Assembly: GCF_021654775.1 (NCBI RefSeq)
Contig: NZ_AP025343.1
Span: 4,741,501 to 4,805,500 of the forward strand
Direction of reading: 5' to 3'
Length of the DNA: 64,000 bases
Source of the DNA: Paenibacillus azoreducens
GTDB lineage: Bacteria; Bacillota; Bacilli; Paenibacillales; Paenibacillaceae
A program made the translations under genes and the position numbers. Below the pieces are notes generated by a model that was not told where the DNA came from, made no database searches, and saw only the letters and a program-made list of their open reading frames with translations. This document shows, one piece after another, positions 44,371 through 53,627 of this stretch. The stretch's first letter is position 1. Every line of letters begins with the position of its first letter.

Positions 44371-45360
44371 TCACGCTTTCTTCAATGAAAATAGAATATA
44401 GATCGTATCAATTTCATGGGATTCTTCCAAAACCCACGAGGTTTGGGTTAAAATTCGCTGCAATCCTTCCAGCCCAAGATATCGGATTTGTACGCCAATA
44501 AACTCTGTAAATCCCAGGTATCCCGGATTTACATGCGCCCGGTCGAAAATCAATGAACCCGTGACCCGGGCATCCGCCGGGGAGCCCGCAAAGAAATGGT
44601 TTAAATTCTCGATGATATCTGAATCCGAACCGTACTCAAAAAGACCGCCCTCCGATGAACAGAGCTGAATCCAGCCGGAACGTTCCAAACTCATTTTTCG
44701 TAATGCCTCCGGCCCGCTCCAGTCATAATGAATGATATTGAGGGTAATGTCCAGGCCATGGAAGCGTTCCCCCGGCTGCTTCAAAACATCGATGCACCGT
44801 TTTGCGAAATTGGGTCCGTAGTTATCGATATCTAAAATGTTGATCTCAATCTTCCGTCCCTTGAGTAATTCCGGGTCCGATTCCTGAATTAGAATCAGGG
44901 TGTTGATACTGTCGGTTGCGGCCCCCCCAGCGATATTGAAGAAACAAAGATTCCGTTCAGGGAATTGCTTGAGCTGGGGCAGCAAAATTCCCGACTGGCG
45001 CCGGCAAAGATCCCTTAGCCTGATCCGAAGTCCCATGAAAGAGGTTTGCTTCACCGCCCACTTGTCCCGGAAACCTAATTTTATCCCCCGGCTTAAGTCG
45101 GGGCCAAGTTTGTACAGCAAGGTACGCATGCCGCTAAGATAGGAATTGTCAACATTCGACATTTTCACAAAGATGTTCCGGATAAAGCCAGGCATCTTCT
45201 TTAATGATTCAATGCTCCGGGCTGACTTGAGACAGCTCAAATGATACGCCTGTTCATCAATACTTGCGTTGAAAAGGGGATGAGTAATATCCAGGATCGG
45301 TAATTGAACTTCATTCTCGAAAACCGCATAGGGAATTGGCTGATTTTGATTTGCATTCAT
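44371..45360 (-). CDS. SAM-dependent methyltransferase, unknown substrate
   Basis: 329 aa from ATG 45360 (GGTGGAG 9 nt upstream). FFNIAGGAATDSINTLILIQ is the SAM-binding motif I and EINILDIDNYGPNFAKRCID the acidic motif II of a Rossmann methyltransferase. LSCLKSARSIESLKKMPGFIRNIF and GLRIRLRDLCRRQSG form an N-terminal helical region. It is not typical of rRNA or DNA methylases. It lies between two decayed genes. Confidence 0.7.
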   Translation of the reverse strand: MNANQNQPIPYAVFENEVQLPILDITHPLFNASIDEQAYHLSCLKSARSIESLKKMPGFIRNIFVKMSNVDNSYLSGMRTLLYKLGPDLSRGIKLGFRDKWAVKQTSFMGLRIRLRDLCRRQSGILLPQLKQFPERNLCFFNIAGGAATDSINTLILIQESDPELLKGRKIEINILDIDNYGPNFAKRCIDVLKQPGERFHGLDITLNIIHYDWSGPEALRKMSLERSGWIQLCSSEGGLFEYGSDSDIIENLNHFFAGSPADARVTGSLIFDRAHVNPGYLGFTEFIGVQIRYLGLEGLQRILTQTSWVLEESHEIDTIYILFSLKKA

Positions 45361-45388
45361 GGTTCTCAACTCCACCTCACTTGAACGA

Positions 45389-45645
45389 TTATTTTTGATG
45401 TAACTTAAACCCAATTCCGGATAATCCCTTAACCGATACTTCCCCCGTTCCGCCAGATAAGATCACTATACCTGCAAGGACAGATACGTTTACGTTCGTT
45501 TCTTCCGGCACATGGATTTCAGTCAACAATTTTACGCCAATATTTTAAGACGAATACCGTTCGCAGGAATTTTTATGTCAATCTCTCTATTGGTAATCCG
45601 ACCTACTGGATATTCAGCTAAAGATTCTGGCACTTTAAGCAACAT
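45389..45645 (-). pseudogene. Frameshifted small gene upstream of the methyltransferase
   Basis: From ATG 45645 (AAGGGGGGCGG upstream) MLLKVPESLAEYPVGRITNREIDIKIPANG...LKILA stops at 45532. The next frame continues VKLLTEIHVPEETNVNVSVLAGIVILSGGTGEVSVKG to 45389. One base gained or lost would join them into ~85 aa. The beta-rich second half resembles LiaF/DUF4097-type domains, only weakly. Its promoter region carries a 10-bp inverted repeat. Confidence 0.5.
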
Positions 45646-45666
45646 AGCACCGCCCCCCTTATCTGG

Positions 45667-45693
45667 TACCCTTTATCCGTAGTATAAAGGGTA
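45667..45693. promoter_or_regulatory. 10-bp inverted repeat, candidate operator
   Basis: TACCCTTTAT and ATAAAGGGTA are exact complements separated by 7 bp, 22-48 nt upstream of the frameshifted small gene. Arm length and spacing fit a dimeric regulator site. The regulator is unknown. Confidence 0.5.
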
Positions 45694-45965
45694 TTGGCAG
45701 ATTCATTTATCAGTCTGATGATGGATTTATTCCTCCATCCCGAGACCGAGAAATGATTACTAACTGCTAGTCGTACACTCGGAGAGGGGGAAGTTTCCGC
45801 GCCTGACATGCGGTTGTTACTAGACCCGGACCCGACCCTCCCTGAGCACTAGGGAATCTCTAAACACACAGTAGAAATTGATGGAAACGCAGAAACAACA
45901 AAAATCGGGGGATTTCTCCCCCGACGAAGCTGTCTGTAACGGCCATTTTAAGCCAAAAATTTGCT

Positions 45966-46200
45966 CTACTTATGATACGGTTCCCCGTAACATATATAGA
46001 GCGAATTAAAAAGGCGCCCGAATGGCTTATGATAGGGTTCACCTTAACGGATCTATCGGCGAAAAATGCGGAAGGAACTTGTCGCGGCACAGGATTGCCG
46101 ACAGTTTTTGCTCATTAAAAATTAAACAAAGCTCAATTCAAGGCAATGATCGAACTTTCATAAATATACACAGAAGGCCACCGAAGTAATCGGCGGCCTT
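45966..46200. repeat. Intergenic repeat cluster, copy B, with hairpin
   Basis: The palindromic element occurs at 45966-46005 and, degenerate, at 46024-46050. The TATCGGCGAAAAATGC element is at 46054 and the CACAGAAGGCC 23-mer at 46169-46191, as in copy A at 35082-35280. Here the last forms a stem (AAGGCC...GGCCTT, 46174-46200) that could terminate the paiB gene. The rest of 45700-45965 shows no gene. Confidence 0.75.
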
Positions 46201-46228
46201 ATTCTCGGTGATTTAACTATCGTCTCCG

Positions 46229-46846
46229 TTAGCTTAATGACTTAAGATTTTGTTTCATAAGAGAGGAGATTTTTTGCTCGTCTGTATTTTTGATTTTCTC
46301 TAGCTGTTGAATAATCAATTCCTGTCGTTGTATTGGATGATTTTGGCTTAACTTTGCTTTCCCTTCTATTCTGTTTATTTTCATTTTAAAGCCTTGAACT
46401 CCTTTGTTCAAATCACTTAGAAAGTCAGGGTCTACATCCCCCAACCTGTAGGAACTATTAGGGGTTTCGTACTTTAATACCATATCATTAAAGGAATCCA
46501 TTAACTCATTTTCCTCATCTATAAGTTCGACTTCCCCGTATACGTGAACGGTCACATAGTTCCATGTTGGAGCTGCCTTATTCGTCTCATACCAAGAAGG
46601 AGAGATATAACAATGAGGACCATGAAAAACTGCTAACACAATTTGATTCTTAATATCCTTCCATTGAGGATTGGGACGAGCAAAATGCCCGAATAGGTAC
46701 ATATGATTTTTATCGAGAATTAATGGCAAATGGGTAGCATATGGTGTCCCATCATGTTGAGAAAACAAAGTAGCAAAACTATTTTCTCTCATAATCTTGT
46801 AGGCTATTGATGTATCCGTAATTTTAAAATGCGTAGGTATATACAT
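46229..46846 (-). CDS. paiB: FMN-binding regulator, PaiB type
   Basis: 205 aa from ATG 46846 (GAGAGGAG upstream). [50 protein letters not shown] and [13 protein letters not shown] are hallmarks of PaiB, a flavin-reductase-fold protein that in Bacillus subtilis lowers sporulation and protease genes. PaiA is not adjacent. The gene is AT-rich. A 13-bp inverted repeat surrounds its promoter. Confidence 0.88.
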   Translation of the reverse strand: MYIPTHFKITDTSIAYKIMRENSFATLFSQHDGTPYATHLPLILDKNHMYLFGHFARPNPQWKDIKNQIVLAVFHGPHCYISPSWYETNKAAPTWNYVTVHVYGEVELIDEENELMDSFNDMVLKYETPNSSYRLGDVDPDFLSDLNKGVQGFKMKINRIEGKAKLSQNHPIQRQELIIQQLEKIKNTDEQKISSLMKQNLKSLS

Positions 46847-46918
46847 ATGGTCTTCTCCTCTCAAAAATTTTATCTTTTAACAAAAAATAAGCAAAAGAGC
46901 GGACTGGTAGAAGAACCA

Positions 46919-46975
46919 ATTTTAACAATTTTTATTGTACCATTCTATCATGTCTTTTGTATAAATTGTTAAAAT
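46919..46975 (-). promoter_or_regulatory. 13-bp inverted repeat around the paiB promoter
   Basis: ATTTTAACAATTT (46919-46931) and its exact complement (46963-46975) lie 31 bp apart, about 44 bp centre to centre, upstream of paiB. Between them are TAGAAT and TACAAT as candidate -10 boxes. Two bound dimers could loop the promoter. The rest of 46976-47196 shows no gene. Confidence 0.55.
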
Positions 46976-47196
46976 ATCCTGCCCTCTAGCTTAATAAAAT
47001 GAACAAGCGCTCTTTCAATAATAGCCGCCTTGTTAGCCTGGGTTAAGCAGCGAAACTTGTACCTAAGTGTGCTGCCACGCGGCGGCATTGCTGGCCACTA
47101 AAGTAACTTGCATTTTGCTGCCCTAAAGCCCCTCAACGTGAAGCTTACCGAACTACTCAGCTACCCCTCTGAAAATTCCTGCGCGAAGGGTAAATA

Positions 47197-48390
47197 TCAG
47201 TTCAAATACTCTGCCGAAATCGTTTCACACCCGTTGAATAACGCAAATTTTTGGAAGCAACTGTTCAAGGCTGTTCGCAATTGCGTGGTTTGCTTCACAC
47301 CGTTCTCGTACCAGATGTTTTTAACAACGAGAGTTTCCGTTTTTCGCTCTACGATGATCTCAGCTCGTCCAATAAAGCTCTCTCCATATAATAGAGGTAG
47401 CACATAATAGCCGAATTTTCGTTTGATTGCAGGCGTGTAAATCTCCCAGGTGTAATCGAAGCCAAACAATTCGTTGATAAGTTTTCTGTCCCATATCAAA
47501 TTGTCCAGCGGGGCAATCAGCTCGCAGCGAAATTTCGGCTCCGGATTTTGCAGGACGGCTTCAATAAGCGGCAAGTCCTCCGCCCGGCAGTACAGCGTAT
47601 CCTTCATTTGTTCCACGGCAACAGCAACTATACGAGCTTCATGTAATAGCTGGCGAAAAACCTCGTTGCGCTGTGCTGCTTTTAACCCCCATATATTCAG
47701 CCATGCATCTGACGCACGATTCCATAAGAGGCCAACAGAGCCGATTCGACGCAGTACCCGCCACTTATGATGTTCAAGCTCATCCTCCAGCGGCTCTGAT
47801 GCATTCAGCAGATTTGGTTGTATGTACTTCTTGGCTATATCGTAGTATTTACGCGTTCCTTTTTTATGATGGATAATCAACTCACCCGTCGAATACATCT
47901 GTTCCAGCACCGACCTGGATGAATTGTTTCCACCGCTCCAGTGGATGGCCGATCGCCATGAGAAATCTCCATCCAATTTTAAATCATCCGAACTTAGGGC
48001 ACCGTGATTTTGGATATGAGTCCGTACTTGCGCTGTCAACGCTTCCATTTCGGGATAGCGTTCGGCATGTTGCCTAGCGGCTTGCCTGTATCGCTCAAAA
48101 TACGGCCAGTCCTCGACAGAGATAATAGCCAGGTTCTTGTCAGGATAATCGACAAGGCTTCTATCCTCATACAGCAACTCGGCGAGCATTCCCTTGGTAA
48201 ATCCCTTGATTCGCGACTGTAGCACCAATTCGGCGTTTTTCCCGCAAACATCGATGGGGTCGTATTGAATACAGCTGACCTGCCGAACGAAGTCCAGTAC
48301 GCCCTGCTTCTCACTAAATTTGTATTCGCCCAAGAGTCCATGCTTCAACAACAGAAATTGCCGTGCCTGGCGGTTTGTTAATTGGATCAT
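47197..48390 (-). CDS. YcaQ/AlkZ-family DNA glycosylase
   Basis: 397 aa from ATG 48390 (AAGGTAGG upstream; in-frame 48447 lacks one). The tandem winged-helix fold is indicated by LTNRQARQFLLLKHGLLG, QVSCIQYDPIDVCGKNAELVL and RVLRRIGSVGLLW. Bacterial YcaQ unhooks DNA interstrand crosslinks, AlkZ an antibiotic adduct. The catalytic QxD motif appears as QYDP. PLDNLIWDRK and GEIIVERKT-like ends are typical. Confidence 0.83.
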   Translation of the reverse strand: MIQLTNRQARQFLLLKHGLLGEYKFSEKQGVLDFVRQVSCIQYDPIDVCGKNAELVLQSRIKGFTKGMLAELLYEDRSLVDYPDKNLAIISVEDWPYFERYRQAARQHAERYPEMEALTAQVRTHIQNHGALSSDDLKLDGDFSWRSAIHWSGGNNSSRSVLEQMYSTGELIIHHKKGTRKYYDIAKKYIQPNLLNASEPLEDELEHHKWRVLRRIGSVGLLWNRASDAWLNIWGLKAAQRNEVFRQLLHEARIVAVAVEQMKDTLYCRAEDLPLIEAVLQNPEPKFRCELIAPLDNLIWDRKLINELFGFDYTWEIYTPAIKRKFGYYVLPLLYGESFIGRAEIIVERKTETLVVKNIWYENGVKQTTQLRTALNSCFQKFALFNGCETISAEYLN

Positions 48391-48582
48391 GTTCGCACCT
48401 ACCTTAGTACAGAATAAAAACGAAGGCGTAACGGTGAATTGGTTCACGTACGCTGAGGGTGATTCTTGTAATTTCTATTGGCTAGCCAAGTCTAATGCAA
48501 TCCCGAACTCAACTCAAACCAACCAATCGGCCGCTAAAATCTCTAACCTTAAGGAGATACTACCAAGGAAGGGACTTATTCA

Positions 48583-49056
48583 TTATTGCATTTCTTTTGT
48601 TGGACCCATCACAGGCGGTACTGGTAAGCCTGCTTGACGTAATAGCACCACCATTTGGCCGCAGTGATGTGTTTGGTGGTCAATTAAGAAACGTAATACT
48701 GCGCCTTTTGTTGTAAGACTCGCAATGCCTGTTTCCGTTAGCAAGTCCTCATCGGTTAGCTTGGCTGCCTCTTTCTTGACCGCCTCTGCTTCTTTTTCGT
48801 AAGCTGCTACAATTTCTCCTGCTGTCGCTGGAACAGGTTCATCTTGACCAATCATAGGTACAGTTAAACCCGCCAAATGACTAAAATAACCTGTTGTTTC
48901 CGTTAAATTCCAGCCTAACCAACCTAGTGTACTATGCCCCTCCAAGATACTTTGTCCTAATTTGTCATCTGTTACGGCTTGTAATACTTGCAATGTCCTT
49001 TTCGTAGCCACTGCCCATTCCTTTAAAAAATCATCCACCTGTCGATACAGAAACAA
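48583..49056 (-). CDS. DinB family protein
   Basis: 157 aa, four-helix bundle. The C-terminal pair of ligands HQTHHCGQMVVLLRQAGLPVPPVMGP and the central LGWLGWNLTETTGYFSHLAGL fit DinB_2 proteins (metal-binding, some thiol transferases). The usual first His, in the second helix, is not obvious here, so metal binding is uncertain. It lies downstream of YcaQ by distance, but a separate transcript is likely. Confidence 0.82.
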   Translation of the reverse strand: MFLYRQVDDFLKEWAVATKRTLQVLQAVTDDKLGQSILEGHSTLGWLGWNLTETTGYFSHLAGLTVPMIGQDEPVPATAGEIVAAYEKEAEAVKKEAAKLTDEDLLTETGIASLTTKGAVLRFLIDHQTHHCGQMVVLLRQAGLPVPPVMGPTKEMQ

Positions 49057-49251
49057 TATGATTAGGATAGGGATATTCCCCAGCTCACCTTAACCCGTTT
49101 TACGTTATTCGTATATATAATAATTAGCCGTCAAATCTACTGATTCTATTTATCGTTGCTGATGAGTGGAGAGTAACCCCTCTGAGAGTTTGGGGGCTGT
49201 TACGGCACTTCACGTCTCTTTTCACTACCACGGATTAATAAATTTTTCGCG

Positions 49252-49280
49252 TTACTTATGATACGGATCACCCCGATTCA
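49252..49280. repeat. Palindromic intergenic repeat, copy D
   Basis: GTTACTTATGATACGGATCACCCCGATT is a degenerate copy of the element seen at 35241 and 45966. The rest of 49057-49413 shows nothing coding. Confidence 0.6.
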
Positions 49281-49413
49281 TCTTCACCGCTCGAAAATCT
49301 GCCCAACCAGCACCAAGCGCATTAATTGGTATGATTAGGGTCCATACGCGAAGCTAAAGTATTGCTGAACCCGTCGTAGAACCCCTTTTTGCAATTTGGT
49401 ATCCCATGACAAA

Positions 49414-49632
49414 CTAGCTGTTCTCAATCCAAAATCTCTTAACGACATTTCCGTTCTCTTCAATATAATCTTGATCCGGAATCCCGCCATGATGAATAAT
49501 TGTTTTTGCGGAAGCGATATTGTCTTCATCGCACACTACAAGCACCTTTTGAATGCCAAGCTCCGCGGCTTTTTCGAGCGCCAGTGTTAACATTTGAATC
49601 GCATATCCCTTTCTTCTTTCGGACGGAGATCC
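49414..49632 (-). pseudogene. C-terminal remnant of a GNAT acetyltransferase
   Basis: SPSERRKGYAIQMLTLALEKAAELGIQKVLVVCDEDN...GNVVKRFWIENS is the intact second half of a GNAT (acetyl-CoA loop ERRKGYA). The upstream part is replaced by an out-of-frame piece of an esterase gene. A deletion joined the two. Confidence 0.8.
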
Positions 49633-50241
49633 GGGCCGAAGCATTCCTAACCTCCAAAACCGCTTCGTCCTGCACCTCATAGCTTACCCGCAGCAAAGTC
49701 CTGCGCAGACCGTGGTCCGACTCCAAAATCGGATTCAGCCGGCATGCCGGCCCCTTGATCCCAACCTCACCGCTGCCATCCAGGGATAAAAAGCACTCCT
49801 TGCCTTTGCCTCCAAAAAAGTGGATTAACGGGGAAGCCAGCCGCGCGGCCCAATCCTTTTCCAGATGCCCCGCTCCGGGTTCATTCAGGTACAGCAGTTT
49901 ATGATCCGGTTCATATCCGGCATCCGCCAGTTTCTCCGCGACTTCGCGCACATGCTTTTCCATCACCAAAATCCCTTCAGAGCTGCCCAAATCGATCCAG
50001 ATGCGGGAAACCGGCTTCAAGCCAGTAAACGTATGGAACTGCGGCTATTCGTTCAATGTTACTGGGTCCACGCATTAAAAATACGGGGAAATGATGCCCA
50101 TCATGCATGTAAAGCACGGGGGTACCACTTGCCAAGATTCTGATGATACCCGGGGGGCAGGTAGACGAATAGATCCCGTTCATTATCCAGATAGGCGGAA
50201 TAGAATTTTTCGATGGTTAAAATGCTCGACCGGTTGTTCAT
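49633..50241 (-). pseudogene. Esterase gene with internal deletion and frameshifts
   Basis: From ATG 50241 the piece MNNRSSILTIEKFYSAYLDNERDLFVYLPPGYH is followed by a shift and YPVLYMHDGHHFPV, the N-terminus of Fes/YbbA-like esterases. The catalytic GxSxG region is absent. A C-terminal piece, VSRIWIDLGSSEGILVMEKHVREVAEKL...KDWAARLASPLIHFF, then continues to the GNAT junction. About 100 residues are missing in the middle. Confidence 0.75.
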
Positions 50242-50516
50242 GAACACACCCCGTTTTCAAGCGGGCAATAATGTCAACCCCTTGATGAATCACTTCGGAT
50301 CTCAACACGCGGAATTCAAGTTTCGCATGATTGCTCGCAATGATTAGCTTCTATTAACGGTAGGTTCCATTTTTATTTGCCATCACCAACAGGACCTTTT
50401 CGGGGTTGGTACAGGTACAGAGAAAATATGTTGCATTCAGTCAATTCTTTTGATGAAAAGAGTTATTCGGTTAATAAATTCTTATACATCCATGTTGAAT
50501 GAAATTATAAACGGGA

Positions 50517-50597
50517 TTGCAAAAACATGAATACCTGTTGTAGAATGTCATCGTACATATTTTTGCCCTAGGGAAAAAATTTTACACAAGGTAAAAT
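50517..50597 (+). promoter_or_regulatory. Promoter and leader inverted repeat of the importer-ferrochelatase operon
   Basis: TTGCAA (50517-50522) and TAGAAT (50541-50546) are spaced 18 bp. Downstream, ATTTTAC and GTAAAAT (50579-50597) are perfect complements 5 nt apart, just before the ribosome binding site, so they could sequester it or bind a regulator. I see no convincing Fur box here. 50242-50516 shows no gene. Confidence 0.55.
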
Positions 50598-50617
50598 CAC
50601 AAAGAAAGGAACATCAT

Positions 50618-51715
50618 ATGAACCCTTTTCGCATGTCCCGCGCTTCAGCCGAGACAGCGGCTCACGTTTCTGTAGCTCCACCCAGGTTACGGCGTTTCCT
50701 TGTTTCGATCGCCGGACTATCGCTGACGCTGCTTGCTGCGATCGTATTCGCCAGTTCCGTTGGTCCGGTACATATTCCTTTTGAACGGACGATCGCTATC
50801 ATCCTCGGTAAGCTCCATATCTATGTGGGCAGCGATTTTAGCGAGCGAGAACTGCTGATCGTCTCCCAGATCAGGCTGCCGCGTGTTTTATGCGGAGCCT
50901 TGATTGGTGCCGCATTGGGGATATCGGGAGCGGCCATGCAAGGCGTGTTTCGGAATCCGCTTGTTGAACCCGGCTACATCGGCGTATCCAGCGGAGCCGC
51001 ACTCGGCGCCGTGTGCGCCCTGTTCTTCGGCTGGACGCAAATCGGCAGATGGGCTCTGCCCGCTTCCGCTTTTACCGGGGCCGTCATTGCTGTTGCCGTC
51101 ATTCTGGCGGTATGGCGCGGCAGCCGGAGCCGTTCGATAGCAACCTTGCTCCTGCTCGGAATCGGCATCAACGCGCTTTTGTCCGCATTGATCAACATTA
51201 TGGTCGCCAGCTCCAATAACGACCAGGAGCTGCGAAGCATCATCTTCTGGCTGCAGGGCGGCCTGGAAGCGCGAACCTGGGAACATGTTCAGCTCGTCGC
51301 CGTCCCAATTCTGGCTGGATGTCTGATCATGATATCCTTCGGCCGCCACCTGAATATAATGCTGCTTGGCGACGATCAGGCTGCTGCCTCCGGCGTAAAC
51401 GTCCGCAGTACACGTTATATCCTGCTTGCGCTTGCTTCCCTGATGACGGGTTCTGCAGTTGCCATCAGCGGAATCATCGGCTTTGTGGGACTGGTTGTCC
51501 CCCATATCATCCGGCTTGCGACCGGTCCGGATCACCGTTTCCTGCTGCCTGCAAGCGCTTTGGGAGGAGCTATCTTCCTCGTTCTCGCGGATGTCGTCTC
51601 ACGCATGGTTCTGCAGCCGGTCACATTGCAAGTAGGGGTTGTGTGTGCATGCATTGGTGCGCCGCTGTTCATCGCGTTGATATTACGATCACGTCAAGGA
51701 GGTAAAGCTCAGTGA
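50618..51715 (+). CDS. FecCD-type ABC importer permease
   Basis: 365 aa, about ten membrane segments. QIRLPRVLCGALIGAALGISGAAMQGVFRNPLVEPGYIGVSSGAALGA (~85-132) and GIIGFVGLVVPHIIRL are the classic signatures of the iron-siderophore/heme/cobalamin family. It forms the transmembrane channel with the ATPase at 51712. A good GAAAGGA site precedes the ATG. It is first in a four-gene operon. Confidence 0.93.
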   Translation: MNPFRMSRASAETAAHVSVAPPRLRRFLVSIAGLSLTLLAAIVFASSVGPVHIPFERTIAIILGKLHIYVGSDFSERELLIVSQIRLPRVLCGALIGAALGISGAAMQGVFRNPLVEPGYIGVSSGAALGAVCALFFGWTQIGRWALPASAFTGAVIAVAVILAVWRGSRSRSIATLLLLGIGINALLSALINIMVASSNNDQELRSIIFWLQGGLEARTWEHVQLVAVPILAGCLIMISFGRHLNIMLLGDDQAAASGVNVRSTRYILLALASLMTGSAVAISGIIGFVGLVVPHIIRLATGPDHRFLLPASALGGAIFLVLADVVSRMVLQPVTLQVGVVCACIGAPLFIALILRSRQGGKAQ

Positions 51716-52533
51716 ACATGCTCGAAGGCGAAAACATATCCGTCCGGATCAATCGGCTCCCCATTTTGCGGGATATTAGCTTCCAAGTTGGTGCGGGCGA
51801 ATTTATCGGTCTAATCGGACCGAACGGCAGCGGCAAATCAACGCTGCTGCGTATATTGGCCGGGTTATCGCAGCCTGCATCCGGAAGATTGCGAATTGCC
51901 GGCAAACCGCTGAAAGATTACAAAAGCAAGGAGCTCGCCCGCATGATCGGATATGTTCCTCAAGACACATCCATCGAATTCGATTTTCAAGTACGGGATA
52001 TAGTCATGATGGGCAGGCATCCCCATTTATCCCGGTTCAGATCCGAGAGCCACCATGACAGGATCATGGCGCAGACAGCCATGGAGCAAACGGCGACCCT
52101 GCATTTAGCGGACCGGACAGCGTCCTGCCTGTCAGGCGGCCAGATGCAGATGGTATTCATCGCCAAAGCACTTGCGCAGGAGCCCGAACTGCTTTTGCTT
52201 GATGAACCGATTTCCGCCTTGGACATACGTTACCAGCTGCATGTGCTTGAATTGATGCGGAACCTGAGCGAAAAAGGCCTGACTGTTATTGCTGCTTTGC
52301 ATGACCTTAATCTGGCCGCGCGTTTCTGCGATCGGCTTGCACTGCTCAACAGAGGCGAAATGGTCAACATCGGCGAACCTGAAGAGGTGCTGACCGCCGA
52401 TTCTATTTTTAAAACTTACGGAGTCTATGCAAGAGTGACTGCCGATCCATGGCTCGGCTGCCCTTCTGTCACGGCACTGGGCGGATCGACCCATTCGTCA
52501 CGTTTGAACAAACCTGACTTCGCCATCACATAA
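51712..52533 (+). CDS. ABC importer ATPase (FecE/HmuV type)
   Basis: 273 aa from the GTG at 51712, which overlaps the permease stop and has AAGGAGGT 8 nt upstream. Walker A GPNGSGKST (~38-46), signature LSGGQ, Walker B LLLLDEP and H-loop AALHDLNLAARFCD are intact. The bases after the signature read QMQMVFIAKAL where QRQRVLIARAL is usual. It powers the permease upstream. The C-terminal ~30 residues are unusual. Confidence 0.93.
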   Translation: MNMLEGENISVRINRLPILRDISFQVGAGEFIGLIGPNGSGKSTLLRILAGLSQPASGRLRIAGKPLKDYKSKELARMIGYVPQDTSIEFDFQVRDIVMMGRHPHLSRFRSESHHDRIMAQTAMEQTATLHLADRTASCLSGGQMQMVFIAKALAQEPELLLLDEPISALDIRYQLHVLELMRNLSEKGLTVIAALHDLNLAARFCDRLALLNRGEMVNIGEPEEVLTADSIFKTYGVYARVTADPWLGCPSVTALGGSTHSSRLNKPDFAIT

Positions 52534-52564
52534 CACGGATTTATACGAACAGGAGAGATAATCA

Positions 52565-53587
52565 ATGCACCTATCATCCAGAACACCGAAAAAACAATAT
52601 AAAATGTGCGCAATGCTGTTAGCAGCTGCTGTATGGATAGCCGGATGCGGAAACGAAAAACAAACCGCAGCGGATTCCGGCTCGGAAAATTCCGTACCCG
52701 CGTCCAGTCAAAATAACGCCGCCTCGTATCCTAAAACGATTTCCGTTGCCGGTAAAGATGTTACGATCCCCAAAAAACCCGAAAAAATTGCAGCCATTTC
52801 GCTGGATAGCGCCGATGCCGCTTTGGAACTGGTTGACCCGGAACGAATGGCGCTGGTTTCAACAAGCATTACCAACAGTTCGCTTGCTTACCGTACTGCC
52901 GAAGGAGAGAAGGTGAAAAATAAAATTGCCGGAGCCACCTCTCTCGATCCAGAACAAGTGCTCTCAAGCAATGCCGATTTGCTGATTATGACCAAGCTTC
53001 ACGATAAAGAGAAGGAAGCTAATGCGATTTTGGAACAATCCGGTATTCCCATCATTACGCTTGAGTCATGGAGTACACTGGAATCCGTCATGAACAATAT
53101 TATGGTTATCGGCCAAGCCGTTGGTGAGGAAGCCAAAGCCGAATCGATCGTCGCAGATATGCAAACTAAGCTTGAAAAAACAACCAAAGCCATTGAAGGT
53201 GCGAGCCGCCCTTCCGTACTGGTTGTATCGCCTCTTGGTCCGGGAACTGGTCCTTATTTAATAGGTTCTTCCAATATCTCCTATGATTTGGTGCGCCTTG
53301 CAGGCGCTGAACATGCAGCCGAAAACCTCGGTTTAAAACGCACGACCAAGGCAAGCATCGAGCAGATAATTAAAGCGGACCCGGAATACATTTTGCTCGT
53401 CGAATGGCAGGCAGGAAAAACGGATGATATGAATGAAATAATGCAGACTCCCGGCTGGTCCACATTAAAAGCCGTGAAAAACAATCATGTCTTGAGCATG
53501 CCAGCCAAAAAACTGCTGAATCCTAATCGTTATAATGTTGACACACTGGAGGAAATCGCCAAATGGCTTCACCCTGACAAGTTTTGA
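52565..53587 (+). CDS. Heme/siderophore-binding lipoprotein
   Basis: 340 aa. Signal peptide with lipobox VWIAGC (Cys ~29), then a Ser/Asn-rich linker and a class III periplasmic-binding fold (IAAISLDSADAALELVDPERMALVSTS, LSSNADLLIM, DPEYILLVEWQAG). It delivers the ligand to the permease. Iron-siderophore, heme and cobalamin binders cannot be separated by sight. The ferrochelatase in the operon favours heme. Confidence 0.88.
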   Translation: MHLSSRTPKKQYKMCAMLLAAAVWIAGCGNEKQTAADSGSENSVPASSQNNAASYPKTISVAGKDVTIPKKPEKIAAISLDSADAALELVDPERMALVSTSITNSSLAYRTAEGEKVKNKIAGATSLDPEQVLSSNADLLIMTKLHDKEKEANAILEQSGIPIITLESWSTLESVMNNIMVIGQAVGEEAKAESIVADMQTKLEKTTKAIEGASRPSVLVVSPLGPGTGPYLIGSSNISYDLVRLAGAEHAAENLGLKRTTKASIEQIIKADPEYILLVEWQAGKTDDMNEIMQTPGWSTLKAVKNNHVLSMPAKKLLNPNRYNVDTLEEIAKWLHPDKF

Positions 53588-53627
53588 TCAGAGATAACCA
53601 GATGTAGGCTTCAAAGGAGTTGTCATT

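Noticed and set aside
50450..50617. Fur box or cobalamin riboswitch before the importer operon
   Set aside because: No 7-1-7 dyad of enough quality and no B12-box sequence could be seen.
51013..51705. Extra ORFs inside the FecCD gene
   Set aside because: They are other-frame readings of a conserved membrane protein and have no ribosome sites.
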